A stretch of DNA of 64,000 nucleotides from contig LSAX01000010.1 in NCBI GenBank assembly GCA_001557505.1, positions 868,001 through 932,000 on the forward strand, given 5' to 3'. The DNA is from Reticulascus tulasneorum (taxonomy: Eukaryota; Ascomycota; Sordariomycetes; Glomerellales; Reticulascaceae). Below the pieces are notes generated by a model, which searched no databases, was not told the DNA's origin, and worked only from the letters and a program-made list of their open reading frames with translations. The translations under genes and the position numbers were made by a program. This document shows, in pieces, positions 43,145 to 54,824 of the stretch (position 1 is the first letter of the stretch; every line of letters starts with the position of its first letter).

Positions 43145-44210
43145 TCATGGCTCGCAACCTTCCATTCCAAATCCAAACTGGCCGCACATGAGGCCTCCCC
43201 AAAGCTCATAATCGTAACCTGCATCAGATTATTAGCTGTACATTACAAATCTTTTGTACTCTTCGACTAGGAGTACTGACCATGGTTATTCCACATCTTC
43301 CCAACCATATCTTGCGTGGGTGCCTGGCATATAACTGTTGCATCACGCAGCATCTGAGCAACATGGGTCGAATCGGCGTCAATATTTGCACCAGAGGTGG
43401 ACACGACTGCTACCTGGCAAACTCGGGCATCCTTATCAGAGGTGTGGGCATTCGTATAGGGCAAAGGGAGCTTCCCAAGCGGTTGGATCTGGTCTGCCAG
43501 CTCCATGCACGACCATTTACCCGCCGCGGGGCCGCCATAGCAGACGAGACCGTCATATGGGGTTTCCTGGCGTTTGACCGCCGTGTCGAGTCTAGTAGGC
43601 ATATCAAAAGCGGAGCGTCGGACGCGATCTGGTGTGAGTTCAGGTGCCGCATCTCTCTTGGGCGGTGTAGCTTCAAGGGCCGGAGCAGCTTCTCTATACT
43701 CTTGCTCTCCGCGATTCATGACTCGTCTGGGCCTGGGTCCTTGGCCCGGAGAGTTGCAAACGGTGCAGACTCCGCCGTAGCAGACTTTGCATTGACTGAT
43801 CGAAACCTGTAACACGAAGTATTAGCCTCGCGGGTGTGGCTACACTTAATCATAACTTATAAACTCACGTTGGCAAGATCGTTAGACATAGACCAGCCGA
43901 TTGTACCGCAAACATTGATGATGTTGTTACTCAGGTCAATCCACTCTTGACCACCAACGCCAGGCACCGCTATTGGATCAAGGCCAACCTGAATTTCGCA
44001 GTCTCCGTACCAGAATTTATCGCCATCGATGTAGCCCGTCTCTGGGTTAATCAGGCCTATCGCAGTACGGCAGTTATCGGCATTTGGGAATTCGCCTACT
44101 GAACAATATGCTTGTCCAGGCGTTTGTCGAGTGGCTATGCTCATGCCTTGCGCCATGAATGAGAGTGGCAGATAGATAAGTGCCGTGGACTTGAACTCAA
44201 ATTGCACCAT
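43145..44210 (-). CDS. Secreted protein with internally duplicated four-cysteine domain
   Basis: Exons 44210..43869, 43806..43281 and 43218..43145 give 313 aa. After a hydrophobic N-terminus, probably a signal peptide, the first unit has C-x10-C-x23-C-x29-C (YCSVGEFPNADNC ... CEIQVGL ... NIINVCGT). The second has C-x10-C-x29-C-x29-C (VCYGGPAAGKWSC ... CQVAVVS ... DATVICQ). Between them lies CKVCYGGVCTVC and a polar linker with several basic pairs (PRPRR, PPKR, RVRR, VKR) that could be Kex2 sites. Exon 3 adds GYDYELWGGLMCGQFG. The family was not recognised with certainty; the pattern is loosely like Ecp2/Hce2 effectors. A TATA-like element lies at 44376-44387. Confidence 0.7.
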
Positions 44211-46096
44211 CTTGACAAGCAGAGTTGGTGTCTAGGAGCCAAATCAGGTTAAGAAGAGGAGATAGATGGTTGCTAGGTTGAAGTAAGGTTGAAGGGTAAA
44301 GCAAGTGAAGATGTGAATCACGTTTGTTCTCTGGTTCCTTTCTCCGGCACTGTCAACGCAGAGCAGAGACTACGGCTTATATTTATACTCCACGAGTTGA
44401 ATAGCCCTTGTGTGGAATTGCGCTTCTAATTCACATTGCCATTTTGCCCCTGGTTGACCACAGTGTATAAAGCAGTTCATTGTCATAGTTCGTAATTCCG
44501 CGGAATGACGTTGCGAATGGCGACAAGCCACGCCCGCACTTGACGTCATGCTCCTGATCATGCTGAAGCTGTGCCGTACACGAACTCCCGGTAGGTTGAT
44601 TGTTTCCGCAAACCGTAGAATGAGCGAGCTTCGTAGGTATACTGCTGTAGTCAACTACTACGATCGACAGCGTCTAACAATACCATCACACGGGAGGGGG
44701 AATAGAACTGAGACAGATCGAGATCGAGGTATTGCGACCGAACACTCAGCCCATCATCCATCATCCATCGCTTCGCCAGTTGCCTATGGCTTGCGAGTTT
44801 AGAGTTCGACGATAGTTGTCTGAAACTGCAAAACAAACGAGCGATCTACATGTCAACCAGACCCGTTGAAACTGCCAGGGACCTAACTCCAACGGCCAAT
44901 TGTGGCGCTGGAATCGCCTAACTACTACCGGTCAAAGGATTTGATATGCGGTCTTGGCTGCGTGGTCGATAGGCCGACATCCCAGACCCCGACGCCCATC
45001 GGTGAACAGAAGTTCTTCCCGTGTAGAGTAAGCTAGCCATTAACGGATCCGGCCAGCGAGGTGGAATCAACACAGCCGCAACCCAGTGAATCCATGACAT
45101 CACAGGAGTAGCAAAATAAGACGGTGATGATATCCTACTAACGATTAAAGAATGTTTGCATTCTGTATGCCTTTAAATCTCTACGTTTCCCTAGATCTTT
45201 CTTCCCCGGGATCATGGCCCTTAGCACTGAGTGCTTGGGTAGACTTGTGATATGGTGAAAGTGAATCGGCGTGTGGTGCCCAGTCCCCCTCCTCCAGTCC
45301 CACCACTTACTTCTTTATCGTCCACACCGAATCTATGCTCAAAATAACTATGACTGAATAGAGTACATAACAGCTACATGCCGCGGGGTTTGAGTTGTTC
45401 AGTGCTACCCCACATTGAAGCTTTTGGGGATGCGGGTATGGCGCATGGACTGTGCGGGATTAGCAAGGGGTCCCTTCCCCTAGGCGTGCAGAGTCGCCCT
45501 TCTACGAACAAATGATACCTTTCAGTGGCCAATCTCTGAGACAACATCCATCTTTTTGATCAAATCTCTTCTGCCAATGCTTACGAGACGTCTTCGGATT
45601 TGCCAGGCTCCATTATGTGATCGTCAGAGCTGAGCAGTTCGCAAGCATTTTGCCCAGGACTACCAACCTTCATGGTTTTGGCTCCAATCGCCAAGACAAG
45701 CCAAGATACGACTACCAGGCCCTAAATCCCCCAAAACCCCGGCCTCAATATCCTACCTTCCTAACATGGCCCGTACGCTGGCGAAGCGAGCAAACGATCA
45801 GATAGGGAACCGGTGCAATTGCAGACGAGGGTGCTACCGGCCAGGCTGAAGTCGACAGAATTGACGACAACAGTAAGACTGCATATGTACTCTGCCATAC
45901 TAATGAGCGCGGCCTATATGACCATCGTAGATAAATAGTGAACACTCCCCAAGGTCTCGCTTTGCCGTGGGCCACGATTGCAGCTCCTCTCCCGTGTTGT
46001 TTTTGTCGATCCGTGCCTTCGTCACTCGGCAAATCAGGGTGCGTCTTTCATCAAGGCTCATCCGGCGGCTGTCATTCATCCATCTACCGAGACAAA
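44211..46096. other. Intergenic region between divergent secreted-protein genes
   Basis: No gene recognised in 1.9 kb. It presumably carries the promoters of both flanking genes. Confidence 0.5.
44376..44387 (-). promoter_or_regulatory. TATA-like element of the duplicated-domain secreted protein gene
   Basis: TATAAATATAAG on the minus strand about 165 bp before the ATG at 44210. Consensus only. Confidence 0.4.
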
Positions 46097-48058
46097 ATGG
46101 CACTTTCGTCGATTTTGAAGCGGCTCGCTTGCTTCGGAGCCCTCATCGGACCTGCGTTAGCCCAATTCCCCCCAATTCCAGACGGTGTGACAGTGCTGAA
46201 GTCAAAGTTCGATGAGCGTATCGAAATCAGCTACAAAGAGGTAGAAATCACAAAGAATTCTGCGAACATCATCGCGAGCTGACCACCGTATCTAGTCTGA
46301 TTTGTGCGAGACGACCCCTGGCGTCAAGTCGTATGCCGGCTACATCCATCTCCCACCGGGAACGACGGACGATCTCGGCGGCCCGGTGCAGGATTACCCC
46401 ATCAACACGTTCTTTTGGTTTTTCGAGGCCAGGAACGACCCGGAAAACTCACCGCTGGCCATTTGGATGAATGGCGGCCCAGGAAGCTCCTCAATGGGTG
46501 GATTGTTTTACGAGAATGGACCATGCTACGTCAATGCGGACTCCAACTCCACGAGGTTGAATCCTTGGTCGTGGAATAATGAAGGCATGAGCACCGCAGC
46601 AGGAAATTGCCTGATGGCTTTTGCCTGGGATGAGACTGACCGAGAATAGTGAATATGTTGTACATCGACCAGCCGGTTCAAGTCGGCTTCTCGTACGACA
46701 CGTTGAGGAATGTGACAATCGACGTGCTGACGGGCCGAACCACTTCACTCAACAGCTCGCAGCCCGTCCCCGCACAAAACGCAACATTCCTCACGGGGAC
46801 CATCGCGAGCGGCAACAGGACCTCAACTAGCCAGGGTAGTCGCAATGCTGCATACGCTCTCTGGCATTTCGCCCAGGTCTGGTTCCAGGAGTTTCCGGGC
46901 TACCACCCGAATGACGATCGCATAAGCATTGCGACTCAGTCGTACGGCGGCCGTTACGGCCCTGCTCTTGCTTCGGTATTCCAGGATCAAAATGAAAAGA
47001 TTCTCAATGGCACCTGGGAGGGTACTGAAGGAGAACAGTACCTTCTTAACTTGGACACGCTGCTCATCGTCAATGGTTGCATCGATCGCAAGACGCAATG
47101 GCCATCTTATCCCAAGATGGCATACAACAACACTTATGGAATCCAGGCTGTCAACTACACCATCTATCAGCAGATGGTTGACTCAATAGAACGACCGGGT
47201 GGCTGCAACGAACGGATTGACCAGTGCCAGGAGGCGGCTTCGATTTACGACCCAGAAGACCTTGGAACCAACGCGACGGTAAATAGGCTCTGCCAAACCG
47301 CGGAATCCTATTGCAGCCAGAACCTCCGCAGTCCTTATCTTCAATACTCAGGACGAAACTACTACGATGTCACCCAGCTCGATCCGACGCTCTTCCCCGA
47401 GCCCTATGATCAGGGGTTTTTGAGCCAGGCGTGGGTCCAGGCCGCACTTGGTGTTCCCGTAAATTGGACTTCGAGCTCAGGCGCCGTCTCCTCAGCCTTT
47501 ACCGGCATTGGCGACTATCCACGACCAGGCTGGCTAGACGATCTCGGCGAGCTGCTGGAAAGCGGGAAGAAGGTAACGCTCATGTACGGCGATCGCGATT
47601 TCGCATGCAACTGGTACGGAGGCGAGCTCGCCAGCTTAGCGGTTCCCTACGACGATGCTGCGAGCTTCCAGGCTGCGGGCTATCAGCCGATCCAAACAAA
47701 CTGCTCTGCCATAGGTGGTCAGGTACGCCAGTACGGCAACCTGTCCTTCTCACGTGTCTATCAAGCCGGCCACGCAACACCTGCGTACCAGCCCGAGACT
47801 GCGTACCGGATTTTCATGCGCTCGCTGTTCAACCGCGACATCTCCACGGGGAGAATTGACACCGCCGTCAATACCACCTATGGCACTACAGGGCCGTCCG
47901 ACGTGTCTGATATCAAGAATGAGATTCCGGGCCAGTACGAAGACTTCTGCTACATGTTGGATCCGGGAACGTGTTCGAACGGGCAAGTGGCCGCTCTGCG
48001 GGCTGGGACTGCCGTTATCAAGGACTACATTGTGGTGGACCCTCCACACTCCGATTAA
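46097..48058 (+). CDS. Secreted serine carboxypeptidase (S10 family)
   Basis: It removes C-terminal residues from peptides. Exons 46097..46240, 46296..46584 and 46650..48058 give 613 aa. A signal peptide ([14 protein letters not shown]) precedes [11 protein letters not shown], the oxyanion motif [15 protein letters not shown], and [20 protein letters not shown], which is rebuilt across the second splice. The triad Ser is in [10 protein letters not shown] (Gln where many relatives have Glu before SYGG), Asp in [13 protein letters not shown], and His in [12 protein letters not shown]. The second intron needs a GC donor (GAAG|GCATGA). Many N-glycosylation sequons fit secretion. Confidence 0.92.
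46585..46649 (+). other. GC-AG intron in the S10 carboxypeptidase gene
   Basis: The donor is AAG|GCATGA and the acceptor GAATAG. The join restores [15 protein letters not shown], one of the best conserved S10 stretches. No GT donor in the preceding exon keeps this motif. Confidence 0.8.
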
Positions 48059-48193
48059 TACTGTGTTTCCGAGGGAGAGACACACAATAGCGTCGTGTTT
48101 CGTGGCACGATGTGGAGATGCTCAGCGTTGACTACATGCCAATCAGGCAGCAAAGGTATTATGGCTGGGTATTAGTTTAAATCTATTATATAA

Positions 48194-48871
48194 CTAAATC
48201 TTTAATCTTTGCATCACACACTTCTCATCTTGGTAGATTTCCCGCAAGTTTTGACCCTGTGTGGTAGCCAAATTCGGACTCTTTGATCGTCGTAGGCCTG
48301 CAATGACAGCAGGAATCTCCTCTCTCCTCATTTCTGAGACGCTGCTCCTTTCTGAAACGCTCTGATACATCGTCCAATCCAGGTAGTTCTCGAGATCCGA
48401 TACTCCATACCTGCGTGAGGAATGATGTCGCTTAACCCCAAGTCGCGGCTGGACTTCTATCGGAGCGCAGCTTCTTGCCCTTGGTGGTGGACTCTGGCTG
48501 CACTTTATCTGTTCCCTGCTGCTCTGCCTGCCAATCCGCACAGGATGAGACCTCAGGGGGTCGACGGCGAGAGAGGCTGGCCGCAATGTATCGAGATCAT
48601 TTGCTGATCCCCCGTATATACGAGATGGGTCTGCTGCCGTCGGCATTGGTTTCGTGATTATTATCGACACTTCATATTCCTTCTCTTCGCTCTCAAGTAT
48701 ATTGTCTTGGCCGGCAGGCCCTTGCCCACAGTCTAAATCCTTCTCAGAAGTAGGCACTGTAGTGTTGGACGTTCTGGTTGTCCAGAAAGGGGTAACATCA
48801 TCTCCTAGGTGACCTTTGTTATGCATATCGATTGATGCACGTCCATCATTTGATGCCAAGAGGTGCTTCAT
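48194..48871 (-). CDS. Hypothetical polar protein or cytoplasmic exon of the upstream membrane gene
   Basis: An open frame of about 226 codons from ATG 48871, rich in Ser, Arg and Pro (SPPPRARSCAP, SVSERSSVSEMRREE) with no recognised domain. It directly follows the two-helix membrane ORF at 48977-49330 on the same strand. I could not find a splice pair that keeps both frames, so they are listed separately. They may be one gene with a cytoplasmic tail. Confidence 0.4.
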   Translation of the reverse strand: MKHLLASNDGRASIDMHNKGHLGDDVTPFWTTRTSNTTVPTSEKDLDCGQGPAGQDNILESEEKEYEVSIIITKPMPTAADPSRIYGGSANDLDTLRPASLAVDPLRSHPVRIGRQSSREQIKCSQSPPPRARSCAPIEVQPRLGVKRHHSSRRYGVSDLENYLDWTMYQSVSERSSVSEMRREEIPAVIAGLRRSKSPNLATTQGQNLREIYQDEKCVMQRLKI

Positions 48872-48976
48872 GTCGTCCTTTGATGTTGACGTTGATATAA
48901 CCCACGGCACGCGAGATATGAATACTCGGCAGTAACCCCGTATTCTGTCCGTAGTCGTGCTAAATGTGTCGTAGGG

Positions 48977-49330
48977 TCAGCGATGCACTGGTCTTCCCGA
49001 GCCAAAATCGGTCTTCTGATCTTGAAAAGGTATCTGCGCAGAGATACTCCCAAACTCGAGGTCTGCTGCCCGGTTTCGCTTCCACATCTGCCAACATGCG
49101 ATACTGCCACTGCCCGCGACGAGTAGCAGCACTACTACGCTGCATAATGCCACAACGGCCACGGTTGGGATGCCTCCCTTGTGTTTGCTGCCATAGATGA
49201 CTGAGAGGGCGGAAACACCACTGATGATGAAAACTAAAGCGATGACAAGAAACAGATTGAATCGGGAAACCGGATGCCGCCTCGTTGACGATGACTGCAA
49301 CTTCGTGAATGTCGCAGAACTGCTCATCGT
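48977..49330 (-). CDS. Small two-helix membrane protein, hypothetical
   Basis: A frame from an ATG at about 49330 (MSSSATFTKLQSS) to the stop at 48977-48979, about 117 aa. Two strongly hydrophobic segments (FNLFLVIALVFIISGVSALS and TVAVVALCSVVVLLLVAGSG) are followed by a basic stop-transfer (WKRNRAADLE) and a polar tail. No family was recognised. It is probably the N-terminal part of a longer membrane protein whose tail is at 48194-48871. An in-frame extension upstream to 49594 has no convincing sequence. Confidence 0.45.
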   Translation of the reverse strand, partial: TMSSSATFTKLQSSSTRRHPVSRFNLFLVIALVFIISGVSALSVIYGSKHKGGIPTVAVVALCSVVVLLLVAGSGSIACWQMWKRNRAADLEFGSISAQIPFQDQKTDFGSGRPVHR

Positions 49331-50924
49331 GAATATGTGTCTGGAAAAGTTGTTAATCTTTGGATCAACTTGCTCATTGCATCTGTCGAGACTGGCTACC
49401 AACACTCTTACCTCTTTACAACTTCGAGGCTGTTCCATGGGATATATCCCCCACGACCTCCTCAAAGGGTGGCTGACGTTTGATGTGCATGTTCCCAATC
49501 GATCGGGCGCCCCGACGGTCAGTTCACGAAGCAGGTCGCCGAAGTAGTGGTGCTGCACGATGAACGCCGAGTTTACGCATGGCCCCGCTTCCATGGGCCG
49601 ATCTACCCATGCACCATCTGTTCAGCCCTAAATATCGTTCCCTGCGACCCCGTACCGGGGGCTTTCTCGGCACTTCGCTAAAGCACGTTCATGAGGCGCA
49701 GTTAAAACTAGGGCCGGATGTGTATCGGCTGCTGCAGAGACTCGTAGCAGGGCCCAGTCAGCATCGATGCAACCAAGTCACTGCCCAACCCATTAAAACT
49801 ACGTAATAAATGCATTGGCCCGCTTGCCGGTGCACAGCACAAGGGCTGAGTGGCATCTACAGTTGGGCCTGAGGCAAGAGATGCAGAGAAGGTGGACAGA
49901 GAGAAGTCTCCAGAAGGGTCCAGACGGAGGCATGTTTTCGCTTGCTATCATGATTCTACGAGTTCAGAATTCAGGTCAGTCCGATGTGCTATGGAGCGCC
50001 AACCACTCGCCTAACCGAGCTTCGAAAGCTTCCTTGATTATTCTTGGCTACCACCTATGTGTAGAACGTCGATGGCGGTGCGACAAACAAGGGCTTATGA
50101 GGGCAGTTGATGGGAATTGCAACAGACAATCTTCATACCCCATAGCTTGTCCTGAAGAAGTTGTGAGCCGGTGCATTTCACCATGTGTGGTGCTGGTGAA
50201 ATATGCACGAATGATAAGCAGGAGATTATGAAATTGCAATGACTTGCACCAGCTTGCGCCAGCTTGATCTCAATACGCGTGACACTGGTGCCTTGGCGAA
50301 GATGAGGGCGACGACGAGGGCGACGACGAAGACGCCATCGCTATGCGACCAGTTCTTTCCCGGCTGGTGGGCCCTCATAAACGGTCAAGCCTTCCGGTTT
50401 ATATCATAGTACAACGTACCTATGCAGTGCTGGTGTGCAGAATAATTGTGGGAGCGCTCCGCTGTGGTTTTGCACGGGTAATATCTGGCCGGCACACATT
50501 CCCGCACGCTGGGTTCTTGACCCCGAAAGCCCTTGAAAGTATGCCGGAGTCACATGCCATGGGACTGCCTGACGACTCGTCTTCCACCCGTGGTAATTGC
50601 TGCATTTGACATAAAAGCAGCTCATCGTCCGCTAGATAAAGTTTGCTGTGGTAAGAATCTGAATTTTCCAGGTAAGTTCACGAGTAGTCTGGTTGAAAGT
50701 AATGGAGATAGCAGTACCAAGGAACACTGACGTCCTGTAACTGTATATAACATCATCGCACAGAGTGCGTTTGTCTTCTTTCGATTTCGTCTTTATCATA
50801 GATACAGGTGCGCTGATCTAACCAAACACCTCGAGGCACCCTCACCACACCACCGACTCCAGCGTCGTTTGGCTTTGTCTACAATATTTAGAACACGCCC
50901 CGTTCAAGTATTCACCTCGTCATA
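49331..50924. other. Intergenic region
   Basis: No gene with motif support. A short GACGA-rich microsatellite lies at about 50303-50335, and a TATATAA occurs near 50743, about 180 bp before the next ATG. Confidence 0.5.
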
Positions 50925-51422
50925 ATGACCGAAACAACCGCCCCCACACGCCCAAGATCACTGCCCTACTTTACAGCGGCCCTTCTGCTCTTCGGATACT
51001 GCACCATCTTCATGGCTGCCGCCATCCTCGTACAACTCCGTTCCATAGTGTGGGCAATGGGCGTGGCCAGCGTTTGCAGCATGCATTTGGTCACCATGTT
51101 GCCCTATCCGAGCATCTTCCAAGACTTCAAAGGCTCTGGAAGTCTAAAGCTCATGGCCCTGTCCCAATGGACCCTGTTTCCCCTTGGCCTTCTCATTTGG
51201 AAATGTGTTGTTTCCGAGAACCGGGCAAACGCTGCCAAAGTTGATATCCCGTGGTTCGTTTCATACGGGATCTTCCTTGGTCTCACTCTTCTATTATGGG
51301 TTCAAAATAATCGTTTGGCCATTACATACTACAATCAGAGGAGGCAGGAGGACGTCGAATCAGTGGCAACCTGTCGAAACGGTTCCCATCCGTCGCCAAA
51401 TACGTCACGAACTCGAATCTAA
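50925..51422 (+). CDS. Hypothetical four-helix membrane protein
   Basis: An intronless 165-aa protein from ATG 50925. Four hydrophobic segments are visible (YFTAALLLFGYCTIFMAAAI, SIVWAMGVASVCSMHLVTML, LKLMALSQWTLFPLGLLIW and WFVSYGIFLGLTLLLWVQ), and the C-terminus is polar. The protein is unknown. Continuous helices and a clean ATG support a real gene. Confidence 0.6.
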   Translation: MTETTAPTRPRSLPYFTAALLLFGYCTIFMAAAILVQLRSIVWAMGVASVCSMHLVTMLPYPSIFQDFKGSGSLKLMALSQWTLFPLGLLIWKCVVSENRANAAKVDIPWFVSYGIFLGLTLLLWVQNNRLAITYYNQRRQEDVESVATCRNGSHPSPNTSRTRI

Positions 51423-51926
51423 GAAGGCATGGGAAACAAACAGCAAACCGTACGCCGACAGTCACTAAGAAGGTCTGGGTTGGAACATCACAACGGGCAT
51501 TGGGACATTATCGGCGCGAACGCGAGACGAGAGGGTTGGTGGATGTGTCAGATATGTGGCGGGGTTGGAATGGGCCATGGTGGAAGTTAAGAAATACCAA
51601 CATGTCGCTACATGGCACTGCCTCTGTCATTCAGCACTGAACACGAGCTGAAAACATTATGATACCGTTGCACGCCCACTCAAAACCATAGATCAATAGG
51701 AAACACGCTCAGCCTCGTACATGCTGCGACATTTGATGCACTCAGGGTCATACAGGTGTGTAATAGGAGAAATCCATTCCTAGTTAGAATCTCAAGCGTA
51801 CTTGAGTGCAGTATCTATGGGGTACCTATGTATGCTACCGTGAGGGAATCTTGCGAACAATCCACTTGCGAGTCCTACTGAAAGGTCAAGCGACCTGGCA
51901 CCTGTTCTTCCGTCCTCAATCCTGCA
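51423..51926. other. Intergenic region between convergent genes
   Basis: No feature seen. Confidence 0.5.
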
Positions 51927-53617
51927 TTAGTTTGGTCCACCCCGTCGTCCATATTGGGCTCGTACGGCCTCATCCCAAGCTCCCAGACGAGCGAGCTCGC
52001 CATGCTCGTAGGCCGAGATAGCAGCCAGTGCAGAGTTGGCCTCCTGAATGATCAAATGACGCGTGGCAGTCGAAGCATGAACGTAGGCGTCAACGAAGCC
52101 GAGAGGGTCGACCACGGGAGACGGGAAACCAGGGAAGAGGGCCGAAGCTACATTCAAGTTTCCACCATGTCCAATGCCCGCTCCAGCTTGAGCCTGACGG
52201 GCAGCGCCTGCATTCAAGTTTCCTCCACGGCCAATACCCGGTCCAGCTTGAGCGTGATGGGCAGCGCCTGCATTCAAGTTTCCTCCACGGCCAATACCCG
52301 GTCCAGCTCGAGCGTGATGGGCCGCGCCTGCATTCATGTTGCCACGATTGCCATGTACAGCTTCAGCTCGATAGTGATGAGGGGCAGCTCCGTTCATGTT
52401 GCCAACATTGCCAGGTGCAGCTTCGGCTCGAAGGTGATTAGGGGCAGCTCCGTTCATGTTGCCAACATTGCCAGGTGCAGCTTCAGCTCGATGGTGGTTA
52501 GGGGCAGCTCCATTCATGTTGCCAACATTGCCATTCACCATTCCATTTCCAGCATGGTTGGCTGCAACTCCATTCATACTTCCAACATTCTCATGGCCCT
52601 GTGGGGCAGGTGCATTCTGAGAATCGACTGCGCCTTCCGCAAGCTGATCATTTCCGGATTCTCCTCCACGTTGGCCAGATGCTTCCTGTGGTTCCAGAAC
52701 CTGCTGATCTCCATCGACGGAATCGCCCTCATTCTCCATCTTCACTCTGTAAGCTTCCTCGCTGGCCATTCTAGCGGCTTTGTAGAGACTGCAGCGACTT
52801 TGTCTTGCGTTGTAAAAGCAGTTCGCGCAGGCACTTCCTGTAATCTCTTTGGTTTCCGGATCGGTAGCTACAATGCAGCCAGTGAACATGCCACTATGGG
52901 TACGGGAACAAGAGCTGCAGGGGTTTGGAGCTTCAGTTCCTGTGACTTGTAGGAGAGCGGCGGGTATGTTGTGTGCCTTTTCAAAACTCCAACGCGACAG
53001 GCGATGAGTTTCAGGGTTGCGTTCGATTCGGCGAACAGCAAGCTTTGTGGCAGTGCAATTACTGCCCTGAGTGAAGAAAGACTGACGGAACTTGACTTCG
53101 TCCTTGGGAAAGTTCTTGGGGATAAGTCCAGCTCGAATGATTTCTTCCCACGCGGTGATTGGGCCGTAGGAAGGGTATGGTACTGGACCTGGAAATTGTT
53201 AGCACGGGGAAGGAGGCAGGTGAAGAAGATTTTTTATGGAAAACTCACCCTGATGAACGGTGAATGGATCTGTACCTGTGAGCTGACTCACTGACTCTGC
53301 GACTGTCGCTTGAGTGCGAGCCTCAGGGACATGGGATGGTGGGGATTCAGCTTCTAGTGACACTTCCAGTCAGCACGAGATGTGAAGAGGAAACACCTTG
53401 GCAAGCGTGAAAGTGTGTAACTGTGTGAATGTAATGATATCCATTGCCTTGTATCTAGTGACACTCAAAAAGGACGCAGGAGGAACTTACGAGGTCTGTT
53501 TGTGTTGACTGTGGTGTCTTGGTTAGGGTGGTTTGGTGATGTGAAGGTGTTGGAGGATGGAAGCAGGGAAGTGTGGGAGGAAGGAGAAGCAGGTGCTTCA
53601 TTATTAGCTTGGTCCAT
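51927..53617 (-). CDS. DUF3716-type cysteine-cluster protein with 20-residue tandem repeats
   Basis: Exons 53617..53491, 53353..53249 and 53188..51927 give 497 aa. A Ser/Thr/Pro-rich N-terminus (MDQANNEAPASPSSHTS) leads to a domain with PCSSCSRTHSGMFTGC and SACANCFYNARQSRCS, the cysteine cluster of fungal DUF3716 (PF12511), which looks like a zinc-binding site. Then follow seven to eight 20-residue repeats (NVGNMNGAAPNHHRAEAAPG type, changing to GGNLNAGAAHHAQAGPGIGR) and a short C-terminal domain. No secretion signal is seen, so the protein is probably intracellular or nuclear. The introns of 137 and 60 nt are GT-AG. DUF3716 proteins have no known function. Confidence 0.78.
52151..52595. repeat. 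Exact 60-bp coding minisatellite
   Basis: Units start at 52151, 52211, 52271, 52331, 52391, 52451, 52511 and (degenerate) 52571, in a perfect 60-bp register. There are two sequence subtypes: CATTCAAGTTTCC in the first three and CRTTCATGTTGCC in the later ones. Each unit encodes 20 residues, so copy-number change would not disturb the frame. Confidence 0.95.
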
Positions 53618-54824
53618 TTTGAAATAGCCCTAATGCGGGTCTTGGAAATAGCTAGACCCCGTCGGTGTGGTGTTGCGATCGCGTGTTGGAGGTTTTGGGT
53701 GGAATCGCGCGATGCTTTTGCGCGATGTTTTGCGCGGCGGAGTTGTGAAAGAAAAGGCAGGAAAAAGGTTGTGCGAGTCTTGATATTGGAAGGTACCCTC
53801 GGGCTCGGAAAATCCATTTGAAAACATTACACAAAGCTTTATTCACCTTGAGCTCAGAGGGTTCTGTCTTCAAAGTCAACAAAGCCAAAGCACCCAACCA
53901 TGAAATTTCTTGCAGAACCACAAGTTCGAACCTACCAAGCCACAATCATTGATGCTTTTTCCATTTAACACTCCAGTGCCAAGGTCTAACTGCTGGAGGT
54001 ATTGCATTCTTAGAATCATCTCTCATGGTAAACATGTAAGCCAACTGGCCTAGCTGCGCACTAGACTGTATGGTTTTCACAAGTTAGCTATCCCCATGCA
54101 AGCTCCCAGATACGATCCGCATTTCCAGCCTCGAAACTCCAAGCCTCAACCCGATATGATGGATTTGACACTTGAAGATGGGCCTGTTTTACCACTCAGA
54201 ATTCTAGATGATATAACCGTTAGAGCCGAGAAGCAGCAAGAGATCCCTGTCTGCAGACGAGTCATCGCAAACTTCACATCTCCCACGAAGCGCCTCGATT
54301 CTGTTCTAACTCCAACTCATCTGCAACTGAAAGATTGTCTTGATTCTAGCTGCCCCAAACTTTGACACCAAGTTGAGTGAATACAGTACGCCTCAGCTCA
54401 TGAAGTCATGAACTACTGCACCGTTGATGGTTCCTCTGGATGACCTGCTTGACAATGCGTTTAATCCGCCAAGTTTGTCTCGCAGTCGCTGTTGGCCAAG
54501 TCATCGCAAGTTGACCCCCAAGTACCTTGAATTGGCAGGCTCCAATAGACTACCCGCTCCATGACCCATGCGCAAGGGCAACCTATGTCCGTGCGGACTT
54601 AATCGACTTAGCGGCTTCTAAGTGGTACTCACTTGAAGGTGGTCGGGGCGGGTCACGCTTAAGTAGCTTCATTCGATGGGAGTGCGCTAGAGTGAGTGGT
54701 GGGTCTGGGGGAAAGTATAAGATATATCATCGAGGCGTCACCCCTTCCAACACAGCTGGAGCCAAACAAACAACTTTTCCATCACGGAGTCCGAAGAGTA
54801 CTCTCTGCGGGGCTGCGTACCAAG
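53618..54824. other. Intergenic region
   Basis: Between divergent genes. A frame of 89 codons from ATG 54096 has no motif. A TATA-like word at 54716 belongs to the dienelactone hydrolase gene. Confidence 0.45.
54716..54720 (+). promoter_or_regulatory. TATA-like element of the dienelactone hydrolase gene
   Basis: TATAA 109 bp before the ATG at 54825. Consensus only. Confidence 0.35.

Noticed and set aside
51954..52952. 332-codon plus-strand frame opposite the DUF3716 gene
   Set aside because: It is a shadow of the in-frame 60-bp repeats. The minus strand has the splice sites, cysteine cluster and family motif.
53455..53617. Minus-strand frame continuing past the first exon of the DUF3716 gene
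   Set aside because: It is read-through of the GTAAGT donor. Splicing at 53490 joins in phase to exon 2.
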